A DNA stretch of 64,000 bases from Marispirochaeta sp963667435 (GCA_963667435.1 OY763414.1:2108001-2172000), one strand, 5' to 3'; positions 18,881 to 26,881 are shown, numbered from the stretch's first letter. Notes: generated by a model not told the origin, from the sequence alone. Numbers and translations: made by a program.

Positions 18881-21036
18881 GAATCTCCATCTTCCAGTGC
18901 TTCATCCTTATAAGCAGAGCGGCTGCCGTTGAAATTACCACCAGGTAAGTCCCATAGTTAGATACTCACTGCTTCCTGAACTACCAGTGAAGAAATTGTA
19001 ACTGCCGTGCCAGACAGCTGCCGGGAGAATACTCCATTTCGCCACGGCGCTGAGTCCGAAAAGGATAACCGATCCAGCGCTGATACCGATAATCCAGCCC
19101 ATAAGCTGAGGCCCCAGAAACTGTTGATAGCCCGCATAATAGAAAAAAAGCGGTAAATGTCAGCACATCCAGACAGCAGTTACAATCATCCAGGCTTTTT
19201 GCGGTGAAAATTCCTCAAGCAGACGGGGAAGCAGGTATCCCCTCCATCCGGTTTCTTCCCCAAGTCCATAGGTGATAATCCAGAAAAGCCAGACCACGGC
19301 AGGATTGTGCAGAAAGGAAAACTCCAGGGAATAAAATCCCTCCGGCAGATCGGTTCCTATCAAGTGCATAAAAAGCATACCGAACCCTGCTCCTGCTGGA
19401 ACAAGCATCAACAGAAAAATAATGGGTACGTTAATACCGGGAAGTGCAAATGCTCTGGATAAAAACTTTTTAAGACCGGGATACCCCCCTTCCCGGAAGG
19501 CTGCATATAATGCTGCAAGAGCCGGTCCCAAAGGAGCACAGTAATGGAACACGGAAGCCGCATTAGAAGAAACCAGCCCCTTCACAGCAAGCATCCCGGG
19601 CAGAAATGCAAGCCAACTCAGCAGGTATGACAACAGAATGAATTCTGCAATACGCTTATCCACCCTTTTTCTCCCGCAAAACCCCTCTGGTAGGCGGCGT
19701 ACCGGGACCGCCCCGGCGGCTTCATAGGCAACAAGGAGACCTTCCGCATCAAACCAGGCCCTGGATTTCCAGAAAAGGGAGCGTAGATCATTGAAAGTGA
19801 CGTTATAGAGATAAGCATTCACCTCGCCATATCCGGTATGAACAATTTCCTGCTTCTCGTACAGGGCTACAAAGTTCATAACCTGAATATCAGCACCGCC
19901 GGCAAGTTTTTCATCAAAGTGGGCGGAACCTATCAGAAAAGGTATTTTCTTCTCCCCCGACAGGACTCTCTCACCAAGACAGAGCAGAGACTGATACCAG
20001 GGTGCCTTCCCTTTCCCCCTGTCCAGGTCACTGGAGGTTTTCAGTAGAGTAAACCCATCAGATATAGCAAGAGTGCTTTCCCATCGCAGGGTATTCCACC
20101 TGGAGTCGACCAGTATCCGGTGAATCTCATCGGTACTCTCAAGAATGATGGTCCTGTTTCCATCTGATGCTTGAGATATGGTGTAGCTCACCGACTCGGT
20201 CACGTCTCCGGTGGTTTCATCATAGATGAGTGCCGAAGGATAGGCGGAAAGAATCTGCTGCAATTGAAGAAGTATAAAGAAAGCAAGAAACCTGAAGATA
20301 TCCATACTCAGCCATCCTTTTTTCCAGCTGAACCGGATAACTCTTGAAGGGCAGGCGGAAACACACTTTCCGCAGAGGATACAGCTGTTGTCGGTTATGC
20401 TTCCCGAAGCGGCAAGTTTTTCCACCTCCAGGCTCATGGGGCAGGATCGGGTGCATTTTCCGCAGCTTATACAGTTATCAGGATCAGTACTCAGACGCAG
20501 AGAAGGGATTCCCGCAGCCAGCCCGACTCTACGTCCGATAACCATAAATGGTGCCATCCAGCAGATTGTATGACAGGAGCCTCGGGGTCCCGTAAGCAGA
20601 CTGATGCCAAGGAAGGCTGCAATCACACAGGTATAGGCAATCATGGCAGGGAGAGAAGTAGTTGAAAAGCCCTTTTCGGTTTCCAGAGCGAAGGAAATAC
20701 CCTGAACACCACCCGTCCGGTGAAAGAGAAGCAAAAGACCCGCAAGCCAGCCTCCCCAGATGAGGTACTTTATCCAGGCGGCATAACGGACGGGAAAACG
20801 TCGTGTACTGCCCCGGGCGAGAAGATCCTGATAACCTCCCATGGGACAAAGCCTCGAACAGAAACTACGGCCTAAAAATACTGAAAACAGGAACAAAACC
20901 AGAAAACAATCACACTCCCGCTGAGAAGTCCCAACAAGGCCCCTTTATACGCGATGACCGGGGAGAAATAGTAAAAAGTTGCCGGAAAAAAGGCCATGGA
21001 AAAAGACAACAGAATCGGTTCTATTTTTTTTAGCAT
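18870..21036 (-). pseudogene. Disrupted polyferredoxin / unknown domain / CPBP protease locus
   Basis: Three modules read 5' to 3' on the minus strand. (1) A NapH-like membrane polyferredoxin: ATG at 21036 with GGAGG five bases upstream, then FYYFSPVIAYKGALLG, then GRSFCSRLCPMGG, and two 4Fe-4S motifs CISCGKCTRSCP and CILCGKCVSACP. (2) A signal-peptide-bearing domain of about 200 residues that I do not recognise, with a candidate ATG at 20305. (3) A CPBP (Abi) intramembrane protease with a GTG at 19663 preceded by GGGAG, motif EETGWRGYLLPR, and later VWHGSYN. Lesions: the N-terminal 45 or so codons are in a different frame from 20896-19160; a TGA at 19160-19162 replaces the expected Trp of the WHLPLFF motif; the last 30 or so codons (VVISTAAALLIRM to the TAA at 18870-18872) are in another frame. 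Modules 1, 2 and 3 are fused in one frame, although separate start sites exist. Most likely a decayed three-gene operon. Confidence 0.7.
19160..20896 (-). CDS. Residual 578-codon open frame of the disrupted locus
   Basis: The longest intact frame of the locus above. By residue: a truncated polyferredoxin with transmembrane segments around 45-60 and 85-105 and two 4Fe-4S clusters (142-154 and 172-183); an exported-looking domain from Met198 to about 405; and the first part of a CPBP protease from about 412, with the glutamate pair in GEETGWR near 547-551. It stops at a TGA exactly where the family has WHLP. A single shorter A run at 20321-20326 would end the polyferredoxin with TGA two bases before the ATG at 20305, so the fusion itself may come from a homopolymer indel. 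Whether any product is made is unknown. Confidence 0.5.
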   Translation of the reverse strand: MFLFSVFLGRSFCSRLCPMGGYQDLLARGSTRRFPVRYAAWIKYLIWGGWLAGLLLLFHRTGGVQGISFALETEKGFSTTSLPAMIAYTCVIAAFLGISLLTGPRGSCHTICWMAPFMVIGRRVGLAAGIPSLRLSTDPDNCISCGKCTRSCPMSLEVEKLAASGSITDNSCILCGKCVSACPSRVIRFSWKKGWLSMDIFRFLAFFILLQLQQILSAYPSALIYDETTGDVTESVSYTISQASDGNRTIILESTDEIHRILVDSRWNTLRWESTLAISDGFTLLKTSSDLDRGKGKAPWYQSLLCLGERVLSGEKKIPFLIGSAHFDEKLAGGADIQVMNFVALYEKQEIVHTGYGEVNAYLYNVTFNDLRSLFWKSRAWFDAEGLLVAYEAAGAVPVRRLPEGFCGRKRVDKRIAEFILLSYLLSWLAFLPGMLAVKGLVSSNAASVFHYCAPLGPALAALYAAFREGGYPGLKKFLSRAFALPGINVPIIFLLMLVPAGAGFGMLFMHLIGTDLPEGFYSLEFSFLHNPAVVWLFWIITYGLGEETGWRGYLLPRLLEEFSPQKAWMIVTAVWMC

Positions 21037-21146
21037 TATATCCTCCAGTACAGCATGAATATTTACCGTGTACTGAAGAATTTCATGAGAGAGATCCCCT
21101 GTTTTTATTGATTAGGGGATTTTACCCACTCATTCAAGACTTGATC

Positions 21147-22037
21147 TCAGCCATTCTTCCAGTTGAGCAGAAGATGAAGAAGCTGATTACGGCTGTTGAT
21201 GCTGAATTTCTGATAGATATTGTACAGATGATTCTCCACTGTCTTGGGAGATATAAAGAGTTTTTCCGCAATGCTCCGGTTGGAAAGGCCCTGTAGCAAC
21301 AGTTCAATCAATTCCGTCTCCCGGGTACTCAGTTTGTAATATTCCACACAATCGGAGGTAAGCCGGAGTTCAGAAATCAGTGATCCACGGGAAAGATAGT
21401 TGGCGGAAAAAACAAAAATCCCGAAAGAAAGAAACAACAGATACAGGGGGAGACTTAAATTATCCAGAAATGAAAAAGAATTAATCGGTACCAGGGTTAT
21501 GACGATATCACCGCATAGAAGCAGGAGAAAGCCACAACTCCCCAGTAGAAACACACGCAGAGCAGGATACCACCAGCGCTTTCTCAAGCCCCCGGTTTTA
21601 ATGGCAATAAAACCAATCCCTCCCGCAATGGCGACAATCTGCATTATCAGCAGTACCGTCAGAATCCAGAGACCTGACGGCACAAGAAAAAAGCCTATGC
21701 CCAGAAAAATAAAAGATGCTGAAAAAAGAGCATGGAGCATCCGAAATCCGCGATTTAAAGGAATATCACACAACTCACTGGCCAGGCGGGGTATTACATA
21801 CACGTTCAGACCGCCGCCGAAGAGGCTCATAAGAATACGGATGCTTCCGGCGACAGGAGAAAGCCCCGGAGGGAAGGTCATCATTGCAAAACCGGCGGTA
21901 ATCAGCATCAGGGAGAGGAGAAAAAGCAGCATCTCCCGCAGGATTGGAGTCCGGTGCTTCAAATAAAGATTTGAGACTCCCCCCATGGAAAAAGAAGCTC
22001 CCATAAGGGTAAGAATATGAATACTGAAAAGCAGCAT
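21147..22037 (-). CDS. Membrane-bound LuxR-type transcriptional regulator
   Basis: 296 residues. The first 215 or so are strongly hydrophobic with about seven membrane-spanning segments. The C-terminal 65 residues are a LuxR/GerE helix-turn-helix: LSTRETELIELLLQGLSN, RSIAEKLFISPKTVENHLYN, then a helix ending LLHLLLNW. This is the design of a membrane sensor that binds DNA directly. The signal sensed is not evident. It lies about 110 bp upstream of the disrupted polyferredoxin/CPBP locus on the same strand and may have regulated it (inference). The ATG at 22037 has no Shine-Dalgarno and sits nine bases after a -10-like box. Confidence 0.8.
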   Translation of the reverse strand: MLLFSIHILTLMGASFSMGGVSNLYLKHRTPILREMLLFLLSLMLITAGFAMMTFPPGLSPVAGSIRILMSLFGGGLNVYVIPRLASELCDIPLNRGFRMLHALFSASFIFLGIGFFLVPSGLWILTVLLIMQIVAIAGGIGFIAIKTGGLRKRWWYPALRVFLLGSCGFLLLLCGDIVITLVPINSFSFLDNLSLPLYLLFLSFGIFVFSANYLSRGSLISELRLTSDCVEYYKLSTRETELIELLLQGLSNRSIAEKLFISPKTVENHLYNIYQKFSINSRNQLLHLLLNWKNG

Positions 22038-22046
22038 AGGAGTTAA

Positions 22047-22075
22047 GTATTACACAGTGAACTACGGGTTCTCAA
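22047..22075 (-). promoter_or_regulatory. Promoter of the LuxR-type gene
   Basis: On the minus strand TTGAGA (22070-22075), 17 bases, TAATAC (22047-22052), then nine bases to the ATG. Any leader would be about two bases. Confidence 0.35.
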
Positions 22076-22105
22076 GCTCCTTTTTCTCAGAACAGTTACG
22101 CGGGA

Positions 22106-22679
22106 TTATTCAAAAACCTTCTCAGTCCCTACCTCGGTGCTCAGCACTTCTGACCGGACCTGTTCCCCCGGCTGATAGTAGTCAGGTTTCCCGTACTTAC
22201 CGTTATCCTGCCGCCGGTAGACCATAATCCAGGGTACTTCCGTATTTACCAGCCAGTACTCCCGGACACCGTGCTTTTCGTAGAGCCTCAACTTTGCATT
22301 CTGATCTTTATAGCCGGTGGACTCAGAAAGAACTTCCCACCACCAGATCGGGAGCGCCGACGGCACCGCGCTCATCGAGACGGTCCTTACTGCAGAATAC
22401 GGAGAGATCCGACTGCACCACGGTATACACCTTTTCGTCGGTTTCATCGGATTTTTCGGGAAAGCGGACATCAAATGGAGCAATGTAGGTACGGCAGGGC
22501 TTTTTGTCTGTAATGTCACAAATAACTCGAGTAAGAGCCAGAAGAATATCCTGATGCTTCCGCTTCGGAGCGGGGCTCATGCCGTAGGGGACACCATCTA
22601 TAAGCTCCCAGCGCTCCTCGTCAGGCCAGGTAAGATAGTCTGCGTAGGAATAGGGAATGTCTTTCAGATCAGGTCCCAT
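22106..22679 (-). pseudogene. Uma2-family nuclease, frameshifted
   Basis: Uma2 (DUF820) proteins are PD-(D/E)xK-fold putative endonucleases. The frame from 22679 (AAGGAG nine bases before the ATG) encodes YADYLTWPDEERWELIDG, HQDILLALTRVI, APFDVRFPEKSDE and LDERGAVGAPDLVV, then runs into a stop at 22323. The remainder continues in another frame: EVLSESTGYKDQNAKLRLYE, KHGVREYWLVN and so on to 22106. Removing one G from the GGG at 22336-22338 would join PDLVV to EVLSES exactly, restoring a protein of about 190 residues. The break lies inside the catalytic PD...ExK motif, so the two halves cannot give an active enzyme without frameshifting. Confidence 0.85.
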
Positions 22680-22728
22680 CTGACAGATCTCCTTACAGGA
22701 ATAGTATTACATAGTTTTGTGAAGAGTC

Positions 22729-23067
22729 TCAAGTTGCAGAAATTCTCGAGAGAATATACTTGTTAATAGAAATCCCCTCTTCGGCGGATTTGATGGCCAG
22801 GCTTTTATGCAGCTCCGGGGGAACCCTCAAGGTAAGGTTGCCCTTGTATCTTTTCATTCCGAAGGGCTCCGGAATTTCTTCTCCATCTTCCTGCATCCAT
22901 TCAATGGCCCCTCTTACAACCTCTTCAATCTCTTTCAAAGCAGCTGCGGAACTTGCTCCATGTGCAATCAGAGACGGGAACTCCAGGCATTTCGCAACAT
23001 GTGTATTATCTTCTTCCGACCACTCTACCCTGTAGGTATATTTATCAATTATATCTTCACTGTTCAT
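22729..23067 (-). CDS. hicB: HicB-type antitoxin
   Basis: 112 residues from the ATG at 23067; a longer in-frame extension exists but lacks support. The N-terminal half is the HicB partial RNase-H-like fold (YTYRVEWSEEDNTHVAKCLE, then FPSLIAHGASSAAAL). The C-terminal half is a ribbon-helix-helix DNA-binding segment (NLTLRVPPELHKSLAIKSAE then EGISINKYI). It neutralises HicA and represses the operon. Its start lies inside the 3' end of hicA (11-bp overlap), the toxin-first order usual for hicAB. Confidence 0.88.
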   Translation of the reverse strand: MNSEDIIDKYTYRVEWSEEDNTHVAKCLEFPSLIAHGASSAAALKEIEEVVRGAIEWMQEDGEEIPEPFGMKRYKGNLTLRVPPELHKSLAIKSAEEGISINKYILSRISAT

Positions 23068-23290
23068 CAGCAGACTCCATTTTCTCAATGGCCTTTAAAA
23101 CCATTTTTACCTGATACGGCTTTGCGTTTTTGCCGTCCTTCTGGATATTTATTCGGGGATCACCTTTCCATGGGGTTTTAAAAATATGGTGGCTCCCCCG
23201 GATCCTCGGTTCTCCGAAAAGCCCCGCACAGATCTTTAACAACTCACTGAATTTTACATTTTTAGAATTTAACAACTTTTTATATTTCAT
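23057..23290 (-). CDS. hicA: HicA-type mRNA interferase toxin
   Basis: 77 residues from the ATG at 23290. HicA toxins are small double-stranded-RNA-binding-fold ribonucleases that cut mRNA. The catalytic His segment is seen as RIRGSHHIFKTP, followed by the basic NIQKDGKNAKPYQVKMVLKA strand and helix. Longer in-frame extensions to 23317 would start inside the -10 region. The gene has no Shine-Dalgarno and lies five bases after TATCAT, so it is probably leaderless. It is translationally overlapped with hicB. Confidence 0.87.
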   Translation of the reverse strand: MKYKKLLNSKNVKFSELLKICAGLFGEPRIRGSHHIFKTPWKGDPRINIQKDGKNAKPYQVKMVLKAIEKMESADEQ

Positions 23291-23295
23291 AAATA

Positions 23296-23324
23296 ATGAT
23301 AGCATATACGATAGCACAAGTCAA
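23296..23324 (-). promoter_or_regulatory. hicAB promoter with direct repeat
   Basis: On the minus strand TTGACT (23319-23324), a 17-base spacer, TATCAT (23296-23301) and five bases to the ATG. The spacer and -10 contain the direct repeat TGCTATC twice with a 12-base period, a plausible binding site for the HicB ribbon-helix-helix domain. Confidence 0.5.
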
Positions 23325-23365
23325 ATTTGAACGATCTGCTTATTTTTATGCAACTAATCCAGAAT

Positions 23366-23395
23366 TTGATTTCACAGTCTTTTTATGGTACCATA
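23366..23395 (+). promoter_or_regulatory. Antitoxin promoter with 12-bp palindrome
   Basis: TTGATT (23366-23371), 17 bases, TACCAT (23389-23394). A perfect palindrome TATGGTACCATA (23384-23395) covers the -10 box. Phd/YefM-type antitoxins repress their own operon through palindromes at the promoter, so this is a likely operator (inference). Confidence 0.5.
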
Positions 23396-23416
23396 TATGA
23401 ACTTACAGGAGACAAG

Positions 23417-23704
23417 ATGAACTTTAAAGAAGATATAAAGCCCATATCCTATATTAAAACCAATGCTGCAGACATGCTGAAACGGGTAAACGAAACCCAT
23501 AACCCTCTGATAATCACCCAGAACGGAGAGGCGAAAGCTGTTTTGCTTGATACTGAATCTTACCAATCGATGGTAAACAGTATTGGTATACTGAAATTAC
23601 TGTCGGAAAGTGAAAAAGATATCGACTCAGGCAATGTACAGGAACAAAGTACTGTGTTTGAAGAAATAGAAGGGAAAATCAAAAATTTGAATATTGAGTC
23701 CTGA
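23417..23704 (+). CDS. Phd/YefM-family antitoxin
   Basis: 95 residues. The ATG at 23417 has AGGAG six bases upstream; the frame is open further upstream but without a site. The Phd/YefM fold is seen as ISYIKTNAADMLKRVNETHN, PLIITQNGEAKAVLLDTESY, QSM, followed by an acidic, probably disordered C-terminal tail that would wrap the toxin. It binds and blocks the RelE/ParE-type toxin encoded 70 bp downstream and is expected to autoregulate. Confidence 0.88.
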   Translation: MNFKEDIKPISYIKTNAADMLKRVNETHNPLIITQNGEAKAVLLDTESYQSMVNSIGILKLLSESEKDIDSGNVQEQSTVFEEIEGKIKNLNIES

Positions 23705-23774
23705 TTTCTCAAACTGCAGGAAGCGCAATCAATTGACACCTTCCAAAAAACTGATACAACGGAAACATAGTTAA

Positions 23775-24098
23775 ATGAAAAAACACCAGGTTTTCTGGAC
23801 AAAGCAGGCAAAAATAGATTTGATGGAAATTATTGAATATATAGCCGTTGATTCAAAAACCATTGCCATCGAAAAACTGCATCAGATACAACAGAAAGCT
23901 CAGAAATTGCAGGAAATGCCGGACAAGGGAAGAGTTATTCCAGAACTGGAAAGGCAAAATGTAACCCGGTACCGTGAACTGATAATATCCCCATGGAGAA
24001 TAATGTATAAAATCGAACAGAAAAAAGTGTATGTTTTAGCGGTTATGGACGGGAGAAGAAATATCGAGGACATCCTGCTGCAAAGGCAGTTGCGGTAA
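23775..24098 (+). CDS. RelE/ParE-family toxin
   Basis: 107 residues. ParE/RelE fold: VFWTKQAKIDLMEIIEYIA at the N-terminus, then a helix rich in Gln and Lys, MPDKGRVIPEL, YRELIISPWRIMYKIEQKKV and VLAVMDGRRNIEDIL at the end. This YRELI...WRIMY...V.V.DGRR pattern is closest to ParE-type proteins that poison gyrase or to RelE ribosome-dependent nucleases; the target cannot be told apart by eye. It forms a pair with the antitoxin gene upstream, and the 70-bp gap is wider than usual. Confidence 0.85.
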   Translation: MKKHQVFWTKQAKIDLMEIIEYIAVDSKTIAIEKLHQIQQKAQKLQEMPDKGRVIPELERQNVTRYRELIISPWRIMYKIEQKKVYVLAVMDGRRNIEDILLQRQLR

Positions 24099-24106
24099 AC
24101 CCAACC

Positions 24107-24125
24107 AGGACTTGTAGTCCTTCTT
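24107..24125 (+). terminator. Weak hairpin after the toxin gene
   Basis: AGGACT and AGTCCT form a six-pair stem with a three-base loop at 24107-24121, followed only by TCTT. It may be a weak intrinsic terminator of the antitoxin-toxin transcript. Confidence 0.3.
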
Positions 24126-24194
24126 GCCATCAAGCTTAATTAGTCTCATCTATTTTCCAAAAATCAATTCTCAAGTATAAGCAAGAGCAAAGAA

Positions 24195-26873
24195 CTACTC
24201 TTCGCCTACCTGTCCACCATCAAAAAGAAACCAATGATACTCATTGGATAGTTTTTGATGGGCATCTTCAGCTGCAGTACTATACTGACTCTCCCCTCCA
24301 TGAAACCTGATTCCCAAGGGAACATCCTGAGCAGCCCAGCCATTTAGAATGGCATCATAGTTTTCCACTGAAAGCCTTACATCACAAAACATATCCCACA
24401 TATCACATATGTTTGAAATATTCCAGAAAGAAATATTCTGATCAAACATAACTGCTTTATAAAACATAGAATTCATATCTGTAACGTTAGTAACATCCCA
24501 GCTTGAAATATCCTGATTGAATGCAGATGCACAATAAAACATCGAACTCATATCTGTGACATTAGCAACATCCCAACTTGAAATACCCTGATCGAATGCA
24601 GACGCACAATAAAACATCGAACTCATATCTGTGACATTGGCAACATCCCACCCTGAAATATCCTGGTTAAATGCTGATGCTAAGTCGAACATGCCTTTCA
24701 TATCAGTAACATTTACAACATTCCAATCTGACAAATCTTGATTAAACACAGTTGCTCTGCAAAACATAAACTGTACATTGATGACATTAGAGATATTCCA
24801 TTTTGAAAGATTTTGATTAAAAACAGATGCCTGATTGAACATGCTGTTCATATATAAAACACTGGAAACATCCCAACTTGAAATATCTTGATTAAACGCT
24901 GATGCACAATAAAACATAAACTGCATTGAAATTACACTCGAGACGTCCCATGAAGAAAGGCTTTGATTAAATACACTAGCATTGGCAAACATACTACTCA
25001 TATTCGTAACACTAGAAACATCCCAACCTGATATATCTACGTTAAACACAGATGCTTGACTAAACATTCCGCCCATATTCCTAACACTAGAAACATCCCA
25101 ATCAGAAATATCTTGGTTGAATGCAGATGCGCAATAAAACATGGAATTCATATCTGTGACATTTCCAACATCCCAATCTGAAATGTCCTGGTTGAATGCA
25201 GATGCCTTGCAGAACATACATTTCATATCAGTAACATTAACAACATCCCAATTTGCCAGATCTTGATCGAACTGATTTGCATTACAAAACATGAATTGCA
25301 TGTCTGTAACACTCGAGACGTCCCATGAAGAAATATCCTGATCAAACTGGTTCGCATTGTAGAACATGTACCGCATATCTGTGATATTCGATACATCCCA
25401 TTCATTCATTGATGGAACCCTTGATAGAGAATTGCAATCATAAAAACAATAGGAGAGTGAGTTTGTGTCTTTTAAACAAAGAGCATCAGTTGCACTGATT
25501 ACTAGGTTTTCACAACCACGAAAAAATGCACCTTCAGCACCCAAATTCAAACAACCAAACTGAGATATTTCAAGAATTTTGCACTCATCATTTCCTTCTT
25601 CTTCGAAACAAAAACCCTTTATTGTACCTGCTATCCTTATTGTATAAATTCCACCATCAGCATATGTATGTTCTATGTCGGAATCATAAAATGATGTTAT
25701 TTCATCCGCATTTCCATCTCCCCAGTCGATCACAAAGTTATAATAACCGGAAGGCACAAGAGGCAACTTAATCTGATCATTTTCCGAGCCTCGAAAACTA
25801 TGCTTTGTGGTATCCCAAACAGAAACAAAATAATCAGTTTCGTTTGGAGAAATAACTTCAATACTGACGCTATCTGAGCCGTATAAATTATCTTCCACAC
25901 TGTGCATTGTAACGGTTACAAGATGTTCACCTGCCCCATATTCAGCATCGAATACAAAATCCTCACCGATACCTGCAATATTGCCATCTACACTCCAAAC
26001 ACTAATAACATTACCACCATATCCAGATAGCGAACTGGTCAAATCCATATCGACTATCTTGTATTTAGTGTCAGAAGCATCTTCAATAGAAACATCAAGG
26101 AGATTCTGAACATCATGCACCGATAGTGCATTCGCATAAGGAGACTCCAAATCCAATGAATAGGCACTGGTTGTTTCTATATCCTGTACTATTGTTACAA
26201 GAGCTGCAGTACCAGCCACAGTTTCACCACCATCCTGTAGCAGTATTATAAGGCCATACTCCCCCGCAGGGATATCATTTGCAGAAAAAGTTGCATATGA
26301 TCCGGAAAGCGAAAAATCAAGATTTTGACTATCACCTACAAACGGGATAAGTTCTGCAGCTACTGAAGGCGAGTTTAAATCAGCATTATTCCAGTCAAGT
26401 GTCAAAGTGAGTATCCCATTCCCTGCATAGGGCTTTACACCGATTGTCTTTGATACAACCTCATCTTTTACTATCGTTAAGCTAAAATTTGTACCACCTA
26501 TGGCGATACCATTAGCATTAAAAGCAGTGATTGCCATTGTCCAAGTTCCCTCAGATAAGGAATCTAGTAATATTCGTGTTTCATTTACTGACCATGAACA
26601 GTCTATTCCTTCAGGGCTCTTGCCGTCTAACAAATACATAACAGGATTTAAATCAATTTCGGCACTATATCTATCTGATATATAATCTCGAATTGTAAGC
26701 TCAAGACTCCCTTTTGCTGATTCTATAGTTGTACTTGATCCTTCTTTACTATCACCAATTTCTTGTGGTTGTACACAAGCGAAAAAAAAGAAAAGACCTG
26801 ATATGAAAAAAATAGTTTCAATGAAATTTAAAGAATTTTTCTGGCAGTTCAAGATTTTCTCCAAAATAAACAT
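24195..26873 (-). CDS. BspA-like DUF285 repeat surface lipoprotein
   Basis: 892 residues. The signal region ends in a FFFFAC lipobox (Cys near residue 33). Residues of about 50-330 form Ig-like segments. A PKD-like segment with the diagnostic VIDWGDGNADE, HTYADGGIYTIRI pattern lies near 375-415. Then come about 14 copies of a 25-residue DUF285 repeat (FNQDISSWDVSNVTDMSSMF type) from about 490 to 825, and a C-terminal cap ILNGWAAQDVPLG. Such proteins are surface-exposed and often bind host or partner surfaces in anaerobes; the ligand here is unknown. The gene is visibly AT-richer than the housekeeping genes around it, which with the adjacent toxin-antitoxin pairs suggests horizontal acquisition. 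Confidence 0.88.
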   Translation of the reverse strand: MFILEKILNCQKNSLNFIETIFFISGLFFFFACVQPQEIGDSKEGSSTTIESAKGSLELTIRDYISDRYSAEIDLNPVMYLLDGKSPEGIDCSWSVNETRILLDSLSEGTWTMAITAFNANGIAIGGTNFSLTIVKDEVVSKTIGVKPYAGNGILTLTLDWNNADLNSPSVAAELIPFVGDSQNLDFSLSGSYATFSANDIPAGEYGLIILLQDGGETVAGTAALVTIVQDIETTSAYSLDLESPYANALSVHDVQNLLDVSIEDASDTKYKIVDMDLTSSLSGYGGNVISVWSVDGNIAGIGEDFVFDAEYGAGEHLVTVTMHSVEDNLYGSDSVSIEVISPNETDYFVSVWDTTKHSFRGSENDQIKLPLVPSGYYNFVIDWGDGNADEITSFYDSDIEHTYADGGIYTIRIAGTIKGFCFEEEGNDECKILEISQFGCLNLGAEGAFFRGCENLVISATDALCLKDTNSLSYCFYDCNSLSRVPSMNEWDVSNITDMRYMFYNANQFDQDISSWDVSSVTDMQFMFCNANQFDQDLANWDVVNVTDMKCMFCKASAFNQDISDWDVGNVTDMNSMFYCASAFNQDISDWDVSSVRNMGGMFSQASVFNVDISGWDVSSVTNMSSMFANASVFNQSLSSWDVSSVISMQFMFYCASAFNQDISSWDVSSVLYMNSMFNQASVFNQNLSKWNISNVINVQFMFCRATVFNQDLSDWNVVNVTDMKGMFDLASAFNQDISGWDVANVTDMSSMFYCASAFDQGISSWDVANVTDMSSMFYCASAFNQDISSWDVTNVTDMNSMFYKAVMFDQNISFWNISNICDMWDMFCDVRLSVENYDAILNGWAAQDVPLGIRFHGGESQYSTAAEDAHQKLSNEYHWFLFDGGQVGEE
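24410..25410 (-). repeat. Tandem 75-bp repeats (DUF285 units)
   Basis: About 14 imperfect 75-bp units in frame, each encoding W(D/N)(V/I)xxVTDMxxMF plus a variable CxASxFNQDIS segment. Adjacent units such as those at 24538 and 24613 are nearly identical, so slippage or recombination can change the copy number without breaking the frame. Confidence 0.85.
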
Positions 26874-26881
26874 TTGCTTCT

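Noticed and set aside
19160..19162. TGA read as tryptophan (alternative code)
   Set aside because: Many other genes here end in TGA at family-typical ends, so a single nonsense change is simpler.
24410..25410. Possible CRISPR array from regular 75-bp spacing
   Set aside because: The units are coding DUF285 repeats in one open frame, with no short conserved repeat plus variable spacer pattern and no cas genes.
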